Source of the DNA: Alicyclobacillus acidiphilus NBRC 100859
GTDB taxonomy: Bacteria > Bacillota > Bacilli > Alicyclobacillales > Alicyclobacillaceae
NCBI RefSeq assembly: GCF_001544355.1
Contig: NZ_BCQI01000022.1
Span: 1-44,778 of the forward strand
Direction of reading: 5' to 3'
DNA: 44,778 nt
A model generated the notes under the pieces. The model was given only the letters and a program-made list of their open reading frames with translations. It did not search any database and was not told the DNA's origin. How positions within the stretch are numbered: the first letter of the stretch is position 1; each line of letters starts with the position of its first letter. Shown here piece by piece: positions 6,867-14,652 of the stretch. Made by a program: the position numbers and the translations under genes.

Positions 6867-7705
6867 TGCGGATCAACCCACTGTTGGCCAAGGAATTTCA
6901 TCAAAGAATGCGCACGGCTCGGGCCCCCATCGTGATCACGGTCTATCTGCTCGGCATGGTCGTCCTGACGTTCTTCATGTTGTATGAAAACGTGCAAGGT
7001 CAGCTCTATCTGGTGCAACCGTCGAAGAGCCAGCAGGTCTTCGTGCTGTTGAGCCTGCTGCAGATGACGGTCGTCGCGTTTCTGACGCCGGCGTTTTCCG
7101 CTGGCAGCGTCAGCGGAGAACGGGAGCGAAGGACTTTGACGGTTCTGTTGACCACGCCATTGTCCCCGTTTGGCGTGTTGCTCGGCAAAGTGTTGTCGTC
7201 GAGCGCCCTGCTAGTCCTGTTGGTCGTCGTCACACTGCCGGTGTACAGTCTCGTCTTCCTGTTCGGCGGCGCCGTGCCGCAGGAGGTCCTGGCGGTCCTT
7301 GGATTTCAACTGCTCACCATCGTCGTGATCGCGACGATTTGTGTCTTGTTTTCCACCATTGCGCTTCGATCCACCTGGAGCACCGTGTTTTCCTACGGCA
7401 CGGTCGGCATGATGATGGTGGTATTCGGCGCCTTGGGCTACGGCCTCAAGACGCTGTATCAGCAAAATCCGATCGAATTGTTCACGTTGCATTGGTCGCA
7501 GTTCTTTTATGCCCTCAATCCATTGTATGTCGAGGCGGCCCTGCAAGGCGCCGTATCCGCCAAACCTGCCATTTGGCTCACCTTCACCGAGTTTTACGCT
7601 GTGGTGATTCTGATCCTGCTCATTCCCAGCCTGTGGAGGCTACGGCCGCAGTGGTTCGCGCGGCTGTCGGTTCGTCCGTCGGGATCGGAAAAACAGTATC
7701 AGTGA
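6860..7705 (+). CDS. ABC-2 type transporter permease
   Basis: The ~281-residue integral membrane protein has about six helices. An N-terminal amphipathic LLAKEFHQRMR precedes the first helix (PIVITVYLLGMVVLTFFML). The SAGSVSGERERRTLTVLLTT segment is the conserved cytoplasmic motif of ABC-2 permeases. Helices follow in LLVLLVVVTLPVYSLVFLF, LGFQLLTIVVIATICVLFS, VGMMMVVFGALGYGL and the C-terminal YAVVILILLIPSLW. AGGAGG at 6850-6855 fits starts at GTG 6863 or ATG 6866 as well as ATG 6860; the true start is uncertain within two codons. It overlaps the ATPase gene. Together with the large exported protein it forms a three-part export or envelope-maintenance complex (inference). Confidence 0.85.
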   Translation: MVMRINPLLAKEFHQRMRTARAPIVITVYLLGMVVLTFFMLYENVQGQLYLVQPSKSQQVFVLLSLLQMTVVAFLTPAFSAGSVSGERERRTLTVLLTTPLSPFGVLLGKVLSSSALLVLLVVVTLPVYSLVFLFGGAVPQEVLAVLGFQLLTIVVIATICVLFSTIALRSTWSTVFSYGTVGMMMVVFGALGYGLKTLYQQNPIELFTLHWSQFFYALNPLYVEAALQGAVSAKPAIWLTFTEFYAVVILILLIPSLWRLRPQWFARLSVRPSGSEKQYQ

Positions 7706-7739
7706 TTGCATAATCCTCGGACGAGACACGTACACGTGT

Positions 7740-8864
7740 ATGGACGTGCCTTGTTTGGGGGTGAGCGCAATTCTTGTCGTCCAGATCCTATTTTCACTGG
7801 CGATGGTCTTGTTTGGAGCGGAGTTGTTCACGAACGCCGTCGAATGGCTCGGAAACAAGTTCGGCCTTGGCCAAGGCGCCGTCGGCAGCGTGCTTGCAGC
7901 GATTGGAACGGCCCTGCCAGAGACGGCAGTACCTGTGACCGCCATCTTGGTTGGCGGCGGCAACGAAGCGCAACAGGTCGGCATTGGCGGGATCCTTGGA
8001 GCGCCCTTTTTGCTCGCCACGTTGGGCGCGTTCGTGATTGCTGTCGCGACGCTCACGTTTCGCTGGGGGCACTCGCTGTACCAGTTGCACATCCCAAGGC
8101 GCGCGTATAACCGCGACACCATCTTCTTCCTGATTGCCTACACCCTCTCGATGGTTCCCGCCTTTTTTCATTCGCAAACGATTCACCACACGGTTGCGGT
8201 TGGCCTTGTCCTCCTGTACGTCGTGTTTGTCGTTCTCACGCTTCGCGACAAGTCGGATCTGAGCAACGACGGCAGCCTGAAGCCGCTCTATATTCAGCCG
8301 TCTTCGAACGAGCCCACGTTGACGCTGGTGATGATCCAATTGTCGATCTCGCTTGCGCTGATCGTTGGCGGCGCTCATTTCCTGACAAGCGGTGTCGAGA
8401 GTATCGCCCGTCACGTGGGATTGCCGACATTTGTCCTGTCCGCGCTCATCATCCCGCTTGCGACGGAACTTCCCGAGACGCTCAATTCGGTGGTTTGGAT
8501 CCGGCAGGGCAAAGACAGCTTGGCGATTGGCAATGTCACAGGGGCCATGGTTTTTCAGAGCACGCTCGTCCCTGCGCTGGGCATCTGGATGACGCCTTGG
8601 AACCTGACTGGCGTCGCGCTGTTTACAGCAGGACTCACGCTCGCGGCGGCGCTTTTCACCTTTGTCGTGTACCGTATTCGCCGCATTCTCGAACCGTGGG
8701 CATTGTTCATCGCCTCCACGCTGTACTTCGTACTGCCTATGCAGACACTCGCCGCACGCTATCATCAGCCGCAAGTCTACTGGATTTTCGGCTCTGTCAT
8801 TGGCTTGATCCTCCTGCTGGCGGCTTTCACGATTCGACGTACCCGCGCGACTCGTCTTCGCTGA
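7740..8864 (+). CDS. Ca2+/cation antiporter, CaCA (YrbG-like) family
   Basis: The 374-residue multi-pass protein has the two inverted alpha-repeats that define sodium/calcium exchangers. The first is SVLAAIGTALPETAVPVTAI (about residues 50-70) and the second PLATELPETLNSVVWI (about 240-255). The paired (A/G)(T)xLPE acidic motifs line the ion site. About ten membrane helices are apparent, with a hydrophilic linker near residues 170-190. The product would exchange Ca2+ or a related cation against Na+ or H+ at the plasma membrane. The start at ATG 7740 has no good ribosome site; an in-frame GTG at 7761 is possible. It lies 34 bp after the ABC operon and may be read with it. No terminator is evident between them. 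Confidence 0.85.
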   Translation: MDVPCLGVSAILVVQILFSLAMVLFGAELFTNAVEWLGNKFGLGQGAVGSVLAAIGTALPETAVPVTAILVGGGNEAQQVGIGGILGAPFLLATLGAFVIAVATLTFRWGHSLYQLHIPRRAYNRDTIFFLIAYTLSMVPAFFHSQTIHHTVAVGLVLLYVVFVVLTLRDKSDLSNDGSLKPLYIQPSSNEPTLTLVMIQLSISLALIVGGAHFLTSGVESIARHVGLPTFVLSALIIPLATELPETLNSVVWIRQGKDSLAIGNVTGAMVFQSTLVPALGIWMTPWNLTGVALFTAGLTLAAALFTFVVYRIRRILEPWALFIASTLYFVLPMQTLAARYHQPQVYWIFGSVIGLILLLAAFTIRRTRATRLR

Positions 8865-8894
8865 TTCATGTCGCCATGGCAGATGTGGTATAAT
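8865..8894 (+). promoter_or_regulatory. trxA promoter
   Basis: A perfect -10 TATAAT lies at 8889-8894, with a weak -35 (TTCATG, 8865-8870) at 18 bp. Transcription would start about 25 bp before the thioredoxin gene. Confidence 0.55.
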
Positions 8895-8923
8895 ACGGTC
8901 GACATGACGTACAAGAGGAGTGT

Positions 8924-9250
8924 ATGCCCGTGGCAACACATAAGGTAACAGACAGCGACTTTCAGTCGTTTATCCAATCCGATAAACCCGTACTCGTCGA
9001 CTTCTGGGCCACATGGTGCGGTCCTTGCAAAATGATGGCGCCTGTGCTGGAAGAGGTATCGGAAGAGTTTGCGGACAAACTGGTGGTCGGCAAAATCGAT
9101 GTGGACGAAAACCCGCAGATTGCAGGTCAGTTCGGTATCATGAGTATTCCCACGCTGCTCGTGTTCAAGAACGGCGAGGTCGTCAACCAATTGATTGGCT
9201 ACAAGCCGAAAGACGATTTGGTTGCGCAGTTGAGCGACGTCCTCAGCTAA
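8924..9250 (+). CDS. trxA: thioredoxin
   Basis: The 108-residue protein is a classical thioredoxin. The redox site WCGPC is at residues 31-35, preceded by VLVDFWAT. The buried Asp/Lys region reads VVGKIDVDENPQIA, and the cis-Pro loop is in GIMSIPTLLVFKNGE. It reduces disulfides in cytoplasmic proteins using thioredoxin reductase. GAGGAG is only 3 nt from ATG 8924 but 9 nt from GTG 8930. The GTG start (M-A-T-H-K) also resembles other thioredoxin N-termini, so two fewer residues is quite possible. It has its own promoter and a strong palindromic terminator, so it is probably monocistronic. Confidence 0.97.
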   Translation: MPVATHKVTDSDFQSFIQSDKPVLVDFWATWCGPCKMMAPVLEEVSEEFADKLVVGKIDVDENPQIAGQFGIMSIPTLLVFKNGEVVNQLIGYKPKDDLVAQLSDVLS

Positions 9251-9286
9251 CGGACGTTCGGAAGAAGGCAACGAAGTTTTCATCGA

Positions 9287-9332
9287 CAAGGGGCTACTCC
9301 TGTCATCCGCGGATGACAGGAGTAGCCCCTTG
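9287..9332. terminator. 46-bp perfect palindrome, bidirectional terminator between trxA and hemL
   Basis: Positions 9287-9332 read identically on both strands: arms of 22 bp begin CAAGGGGCTACTCC and meet at a central GC. It lies between the convergent trxA and hemL genes and would form a very stable hairpin in either transcript. U-rich tracts next to it are weak on both sides (GTGGTTGTTTG on the plus side). Confidence 0.75.
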
Positions 9333-9357
9333 TGGTTGTTTGCGGGGGAAGGCGGCG

Positions 9358-10659
9358 TCAGCGGCCGATCCGTTCGAAGACGCGTTGCACCGCGGCGATG
9401 GTTTGATCGATATCCTCGTCGGTATGTACGGCGGAGACGAACCACGCTTCGTACTTCGATGGCGCAATCAGAATGCCTTCGTCGGCGAGGGCGTGGAAGA
9501 AGCGTCCGAACATCTCGCTGTCTGTCGCCATCGCGTCGTCGTAATTGCGGACGATCACGTCGCCAAAGTAGACCGTGAACGCGCCGCCGACGCGATTGAT
9601 GGTGATGGCGACGCCGTGTTGTTTCGCGGCTTCGTCGATAGCTGCGGCCAAGCGCGTCGCTCTGCGCTCCATGTCGCTGTACACAGCCGGATCGCGCAGC
9701 ACGTCGAGGCATGCCATGCCGGTGTGCATCGACAGCGGATTGCCCGCCATCGTGCCGGCTTGGTACGCAGGGCCAAGCGGCGCAACCTGTTCCATGATGT
9801 CCCGTCTGCCGCCGTAGGCTCCAATCGGCAGACCGCCGCCGATGATCTTGCCGAGGGCGTACAGGTCGGGATGGACGTCGTACAGTTGTGCGGCGCTGCC
9901 ATAGTGGAAACGAAACGCGGTAATGACTTCGTCGAAAATGCAGAGCGCCCCGCTTTGGTGGGCGAGATCGATCACGCGGGACAAATAGTCGTCCGTTTCC
10001 GGCGCGACAATGCCGAAATTGCCGACGATCGGCTCGACCAGCACGGCCGCGACATCGTCTTTGTGTAGGTCCAAAGCGATCTTGAGCGCGTCGAGATCGT
10101 TGAATGGAACGGTCACGATCTCGCTCGCCACAGCGCGCGTGACACCTGCGCTGTCAGGGACGCCGATGGACGACGGCCCAGAGCCTGCGGCGACCAGCAT
10201 GGCGTCCGAGTGACCGTGGTAACAGCCGGCGAACTTGACGATTTTCGATCTTCCTGTGTAAGCGCGCGCGACGCGAATGGTCGTCATCACCGCCTCTGTG
10301 CCGGAATTGACGAACCGGACGCGTTCGAGATCAGGAATGGCAATTCGCAGTTTTTCCGCGAACTCGACTTCGGAAGGGGTGGGTGTACCGTACAGGACGC
10401 CGCGCGCCGCCGCTTTCTCGATGGCCTGGGTGATGGCCGGATGGGCATGGCCAAGGATGGACGGGCCATAGGCAGCCAGGTAATCGATGTACTCATTGCC
10501 GTCAACGTCGACCATCTTCGATCCTCGGCCATACGCCATGACAATCGGCGTGCCGCCGCCGACGGATTTGTACGATCTCGACGGGCTGTTCACACCGCCG
10601 AGGATCACTTCCTGAGCCCGCGCGAACCATTGTTCGGACTGCGCTCGGTTGGTTGCCAT
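9358..10659 (-). CDS. hemL: glutamate-1-semialdehyde 2,1-aminomutase
   Basis: The 433-residue PLP enzyme converts glutamate-1-semialdehyde to 5-aminolevulinate, the last step of the C5 route to tetrapyrroles. Visible hallmarks are [13 protein letters not shown] near the N-terminus, [10 protein letters not shown], the [14 protein letters not shown] segment that binds cofactor phosphate, [11 protein letters not shown] with the PLP-ring Asp, and the Schiff-base lysine in [17 protein letters not shown] (about residue 271). A GGAG site precedes ATG 10659. The gene is alone here, not in a hemAXCDBL cluster. In several Bacilli a second, stand-alone hemL paralogue (gsaB) exists outside the hem operon; this could be that copy. 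Confidence 0.93.
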   Translation of the reverse strand: MATNRAQSEQWFARAQEVILGGVNSPSRSYKSVGGGTPIVMAYGRGSKMVDVDGNEYIDYLAAYGPSILGHAHPAITQAIEKAAARGVLYGTPTPSEVEFAEKLRIAIPDLERVRFVNSGTEAVMTTIRVARAYTGRSKIVKFAGCYHGHSDAMLVAAGSGPSSIGVPDSAGVTRAVASEIVTVPFNDLDALKIALDLHKDDVAAVLVEPIVGNFGIVAPETDDYLSRVIDLAHQSGALCIFDEVITAFRFHYGSAAQLYDVHPDLYALGKIIGGGLPIGAYGGRRDIMEQVAPLGPAYQAGTMAGNPLSMHTGMACLDVLRDPAVYSDMERRATRLAAAIDEAAKQHGVAITINRVGGAFTVYFGDVIVRNYDDAMATDSEMFGRFFHALADEGILIAPSKYEAWFVSAVHTDEDIDQTIAAVQRVFERIGR

Positions 10660-10958
10660 AACGTGAGCATCTCCTTCTTTTCACAATGACCTTCACTATT
10701 CTTCCACCTTGCCTGCCCCGGGTCAACAGGTCCGATCTCGGCGCATGTCGCCGACGTGTCCCGGCAAGAATACAGTGGAAGCAGGAAGGGAGCTCGGCCT
10801 GATGCGAGTAACACAGAACAGCATTCAGCGGTCGCAGGGGTTTCTCGCATGTCCTTTCGGGGACAGCAGGCGGGAAGGCGCACTGCACGGAGAACAGACG
10901 ATGTGCGAATGGCAAAACGTCCGGGGCACGCCTCGCGTCCCTGCCGCGTCGTTGCACG
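10660..10958. other. intergenic gap between divergent hemL and hisS leader
   Basis: I see no gene, repeat or RNA here. It should contain the hemL promoter on the minus strand (a TTGACC lies around 10725-10730), but no convincing -10 partner was found. Short frames exist but have no ribosome sites or family resemblance. Confidence 0.4.
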
Positions 10959-10988
10959 TTGACATTCATGTCCGCCGTTCCGTATAAT
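10959..10988 (+). promoter_or_regulatory. hisS-aspS promoter
   Basis: TTGACA (10959-10964) and TATAAT (10983-10988) are both perfect consensus boxes, with an 18-bp spacer. It drives the T-box leader that starts about 30 bp downstream. Confidence 0.85.
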
Positions 10989-11019
10989 TTTCCCCAAATA
11001 CAAACGCATATCGTCAAGA

Positions 11020-11269
11020 TTTGTGATGAAGCAGAGTACATGCGGTTCGGGTTGTTCCAGAGAGATTGCGCCGTGGCTGCAAGCGCGTCCAACCTTCGTG
11101 TGGAAAGACGGCTTCGGAAATCGGCAGCTGTTCGACGTTTGGGCGGTTGCTGCGTGGGTGCGCGTTACGCCAAGAGTGGAACATGATTGTTCAATGCAGG
11201 GTGGCACCGCGGAAGCGCTCTTTCGTCCCTGTCGGTAGATGAACCGACATCGACGAAAGGGCGTTTTTT
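11020..11269 (+). promoter_or_regulatory. T-box leader of hisS-aspS, apparent Asp (GAC) specifier
   Basis: The conserved T-box AGGGTGGCACCGCGG is at 11198-11212. The terminator is CGCTCTTTCGTC (11216-11227) pairing with GACGAAAGGGCG (11252-11263), followed by six T. Stem I begins with GAAGC (11028-11032), then the AGTA motif (11035-11038). Its 3' partner GCTTC is at 11111-11115. Immediately before it, in the specifier-loop position, reads GAC-G (11107-11110). By the same spacing as the alaS leader (codon, one base, helix), the specifier is GAC, an aspartate codon. Uncharged tRNA would stabilise the antiterminator and let transcription enter hisS. No His codon occupies that position. Confidence 0.85.
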
Positions 11270-11375
11270 CATCCGTCGCAAGGCTGCTGCCCCGTTTGAC
11301 CAGTTGTGCCTGCGGGATGAACGTGCCAGGTGTGATCCCGCACCCGTTCGCGACGATATCTAAGGAGGGACTGCC

Positions 11376-12635
11376 ATGGAAATGCAACGGCCGCGCGGTA
11401 CAGCAGATTTGCTTCCCGGTCAGGTGGAGGATTGGCAACGACTTGAAGCGATTGTGACGAAGATCCTGAGCGCAGCCAACTATCAGGAAATTCGGACGCC
11501 GATTTTCGAGCACACCGAGTTGTTTGAACGAGGTGTGGGCGACACGACCGATATCGTGTCCAAGGAGATGTACACGTTTGAAGACCGCGGCCAGCGCAGC
11601 GTGACGCTGCGGCCGGAAGGAACGGCTGGCGTCGTTCGCGCGTATGTCGAAAACAAATTATATGGGACAGGGACCGTCTCCAAGTTGTTCTACTACGGTC
11701 CCATGTTCCGCTACGAAAAGCCTCAGAAAGGGCGGTTCCGGCAGTTCCACCAGTACGGTGCCGAAGTCCTTGGTTCAGAAAAGCCGGCCATCGACGCGGA
11801 GGTCATTTCCTTGAGCCTGCGCATTCTGGTCGGGATTGGTTTAAAGAATCTGACGGTCGAGTTGAATTCGGTCGGCTGCTCCGTTTGCAGGCCGGTGCAC
11901 CGCGCTTTGATGGTCGAACGCCTGACGCCGCACAAAGATGAGCTGTGCCAGGACTGTCAGAATCGGCTGGAGAAAAATCCGCTGCGGTTGTTCGACTGCA
12001 AGAACGACCGCTGTCAAGCGATTCTTCGCGATGCGGACGTACCCTATATCGTCGATGTCCTCTGCGACGACTGCCGAACCCACTTCGACGCGGTGCAGCG
12101 CTATCTGAAAGTGATGGACGTGCCGTTTCGTCTCGAAAAAGGGCTCGTGCGCGGGCTCGACTATTACACCCGAACCGCCTGGGAAATCACTTCGCCAGGG
12201 TTCACGACCATCGCTGCCGGCGGCCGCTACAACGGGCTCGTCGAGGAAATTGGCGGACCGCCGACGCCGGGCATCGGTTTCGCCGGCGGGATCGAGCGGG
12301 CGCTGTGGGTGCTCGGTGAGCAAGGCGGAACGCTGCGCAGCAGCGAACGCCTCGACGCGTTTGTCGCAGTGGCGGACGAGGGCGGCGAAGGCACCGCGAT
12401 GGTGGTGCTGGAGACGCTCAGGGGGCGCGGCATCCGGGCGGATCGGGATTATCAGGGCAGATCGCTCAAGTCGCAGTTTAAGTTGGCGGATCGACTGCAA
12501 GCGCGCTACGTCGTCGTGATTGGGGAATCTGAACTCCAGTCCGGCAAAGCGACTGTGAAGAATTTGGACGACGGCGAGCAGCGTGAAATTCCGTTCCCGC
12601 AATTGGCCGATGAAATCGAGCAGGGGATTCGGTAG
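11376..12635 (+). CDS. hisS: histidyl-tRNA synthetase
   Basis: The 419-residue class IIa synthetase charges tRNA-His. Seen are the N-terminal PRGTADLLP, motif 1 region YQEIRTPIFEHTELFERGVG, motif 2 in FYYGPMFRYEKPQKGRFRQF, the histidine-binding GLVRGLDYYTRTAWEI (about residue 258 on), AAGGRYNGLV, and motif 3 GIGFAGGIERALW (about residue 299). An anticodon-binding domain follows. CxxC pairs at about residues 190-230 (CQDCQ, CDDC) suggest a small zinc-like insertion, as in some Firmicute HisRS. Ribosome site TAAGGAGGG is 8 nt before ATG 11376. It is the first gene of the T-box operon; aspS follows 24 bp later. Confidence 0.97.
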   Translation: MEMQRPRGTADLLPGQVEDWQRLEAIVTKILSAANYQEIRTPIFEHTELFERGVGDTTDIVSKEMYTFEDRGQRSVTLRPEGTAGVVRAYVENKLYGTGTVSKLFYYGPMFRYEKPQKGRFRQFHQYGAEVLGSEKPAIDAEVISLSLRILVGIGLKNLTVELNSVGCSVCRPVHRALMVERLTPHKDELCQDCQNRLEKNPLRLFDCKNDRCQAILRDADVPYIVDVLCDDCRTHFDAVQRYLKVMDVPFRLEKGLVRGLDYYTRTAWEITSPGFTTIAAGGRYNGLVEEIGGPPTPGIGFAGGIERALWVLGEQGGTLRSSERLDAFVAVADEGGEGTAMVVLETLRGRGIRADRDYQGRSLKSQFKLADRLQARYVVVIGESELQSGKATVKNLDDGEQREIPFPQLADEIEQGIR

Positions 12636-12659
12636 GTAATACCTAGGAGGAGCGATAAC

Positions 12660-14459
12660 GTGATATCGGAGGAGAAATTGCCCAAAAAACTGATGCGATC
12701 CCATCGCGTCAAAGACACCCTGCAAGTGGAGATGGGTGAGCAGGTCGTTCTGTCGGGGTGGGTGCATCGTCGGCGCGACTTCGGCAGTGTCGTGTTTGTG
12801 GATCTGCGGGATCGGTCCGGCTTCGTCCAGCTCGTGTTCGATCCGAGCCGCGGCACGTCCGAGGCGGCGATGGAAGCGGCGGACAAGCTGCGCAGCGAGT
12901 ACGTCATTGTCGCGCGGGGGCGCGTTGAAGCGCGCGATGCCGACACCATCAATCCGAAAATTGAGACGGGCGAGATCGAAGTCGTCGTGGACGAAGTCGT
13001 GATCGAGAACACGGCGAAAAACCCGCCGTTTTACATCCAGGACGGGGTTGAGGTCGACGAGACCGTGCGTCTGAAATATCGCTATCTGGATCTGCGCCGG
13101 CCCGAGATGCAGAAGATGCTGATGATGCGCCATCAGATCATTCGCGCGTTCCGATCGTATCTGGACGATCACGATTTCATCGAGATGGAAACACCCATCC
13201 TGACGAAGAGCACGCCGGAAGGCGCGCGCGACTATCTGGTGCCAAGCCGCCTGCAGCCGGGCGAGTTTTACGCCTTGCCGCAGTCGCCGCAGATCTTCAA
13301 GCAACTTCTGATGGTGTCGGGGATGGAGCGGTACTATCAGATTGCCCGCTGTTTCCGCGACGAGGATTTGCGTGCGGACAGGCAGCCCGAGTTCACGCAG
13401 CTCGACATCGAGACCTCGTTCCTGTCGCAGGAAGCCTTGCAGGAGATGATGGAGGAGATGGTCGCCAAGGTGCTTCGCGACGTCGTCGGCGTTGAGATTC
13501 CGCGGCCGTTTCAGCGCGTGCCGTACCACGAGGCCATGGACAAGTACGGATCTGATAAGCCGGATTTGCGTTTCGACATGGCCTTCGTCGATCTCGCCCC
13601 TGTCCTCGAAGGCACCGATTTTCGCGTCTTCGCCGACGTCCTTGCGTCCGGCGGCGTGATTAAGGCCTTGGTCGTGCCGGGCTGCGCCCACTTCAGTCGC
13701 AAGCAGACGGACGATCTCGTCGCGTTTGTCAAAACCTACGGCCTCGGCGGCCTGGCGTATTTCGCGCTGACGGACGACGGCATCAAATCGTCCATCAGCA
13801 AGTTCTTCTCCGAAGAACAGTTCCAAGCGATGGCCCATCACGCTGGCGCAAAGAAGGGCGATCTCGTGCTGATCGGCGCGGGGGATCGAAAAAAGGTTCT
13901 GCCGGCCCTTGGGGCGCTGCGGACCAAATTCGGATCCGAGCTGGGTCTTGCCGATCCCAACGCGTACAAGTTCCTTTGGGTGACAGACTTCCCGCTGCTC
14001 TCCTACGACGAGGAGGAAAAGCGGTTCGTCGCGGAACACCATCCTTTTACGATGCCGCGCGAGGACGATCTCCCGTACCTCGCCACGGACCCGGGACGCG
14101 TTCGGGCGCAGGCCTACGACATGGTGATGAACGGCTATGAAATCGGCGGCGGTTCGATGCGAATCTATCGCCGCGACGTGCAGGAGATGATGTTTGCGGC
14201 GCTTGGATTTACGCCGGAAGAGGCGTATGACAAGTTTGGCTTTTTGCTCGATGCGTTCGAATACGGTACGCCGCCGCACGGTGGCATCGCGTTTGGGCTG
14301 GATCGAATCATCATGCTGCTCGCAGGCGGGAAGTCGCTGCGCGACGTGATCGCGTTCCCGAAAACGGCCAGCGGCACGGACTTGATGATGGACGCACCGA
14401 GTGAAGTGGCGGAAGCGCAACTGAAGACGCTGCACCTGAGCGTTCGCCGCAAGAGCTGA
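12660..14459 (+). CDS. aspS: aspartyl-tRNA synthetase
   Basis: The 599-residue bacterial-type AspRS has an N-terminal OB anticodon domain (VVLSGWVHRRRDFGSVVFVD), motif 1 region RYLDLRRPEMQ, motif 2 CFRDEDLRADRQPEFTQLDI (about residues 231-250), the bacterial GAD insertion (about 290-415) and motif 3 GIAFGLDRIIMLL (about 542). It may be discriminating (Asp) or non-discriminating (Asp/Asn); that cannot be decided here. GTG at 12660 is preceded by AGGAGG 9 nt upstream; ATG 12690 is a weaker option. It is co-transcribed with hisS and ends at a good terminator. Confidence 0.97.
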   Translation: MISEEKLPKKLMRSHRVKDTLQVEMGEQVVLSGWVHRRRDFGSVVFVDLRDRSGFVQLVFDPSRGTSEAAMEAADKLRSEYVIVARGRVEARDADTINPKIETGEIEVVVDEVVIENTAKNPPFYIQDGVEVDETVRLKYRYLDLRRPEMQKMLMMRHQIIRAFRSYLDDHDFIEMETPILTKSTPEGARDYLVPSRLQPGEFYALPQSPQIFKQLLMVSGMERYYQIARCFRDEDLRADRQPEFTQLDIETSFLSQEALQEMMEEMVAKVLRDVVGVEIPRPFQRVPYHEAMDKYGSDKPDLRFDMAFVDLAPVLEGTDFRVFADVLASGGVIKALVVPGCAHFSRKQTDDLVAFVKTYGLGGLAYFALTDDGIKSSISKFFSEEQFQAMAHHAGAKKGDLVLIGAGDRKKVLPALGALRTKFGSELGLADPNAYKFLWVTDFPLLSYDEEEKRFVAEHHPFTMPREDDLPYLATDPGRVRAQAYDMVMNGYEIGGGSMRIYRRDVQEMMFAALGFTPEEAYDKFGFLLDAFEYGTPPHGGIAFGLDRIIMLLAGGKSLRDVIAFPKTASGTDLMMDAPSEVAEAQLKTLHLSVRRKS

Positions 14460-14504
14460 TGGACCAACGTCTCTAAGCGGCCGTCGTTGGATACACCGAT
14501 ACAA

Positions 14505-14564
14505 GGAAAGGGCGACAAGCCTCGTGTGCAGTTCTCTGGCATGGGCTGTTGTCCTTTCTTTTTT
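14505..14564 (+). terminator. rho-independent terminator after aspS
   Basis: GGAAAGGGCGACAAGCC (14505-14521) pairs with GGCTGTTGTCCTTTC (14544-14558) over about 15 bp with one bulge and two G-U pairs, followed by TTTTTT. It ends the hisS-aspS transcript. Confidence 0.75.
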
Positions 14565-14587
14565 GGGCGATATTTTGCACATTGGTG

Positions 14588-14593
14588 TATAAT
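14588..14593 (+). promoter_or_regulatory. -10 box of rarA promoter
   Basis: A perfect TATAAT directly preceded by TG lies about 60 bp before rarA. No good -35 was found at the right distance (TTGGGC at 14563-14568 is 19 bp away). Confidence 0.4.
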
Positions 14594-14652
14594 GGGGGAA
14601 AGTCGAGTGAAGGACTAGGAATTCTCTGTTTTTCCCAAGAGGGGCGTTTTCG

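Noticed and set aside
11841-14582. 913-codon open frame on the minus strand
   Set aside because: It is the antisense shadow of hisS and aspS, produced by GC-rich codon bias; composition is Arg/His-rich with no domain.
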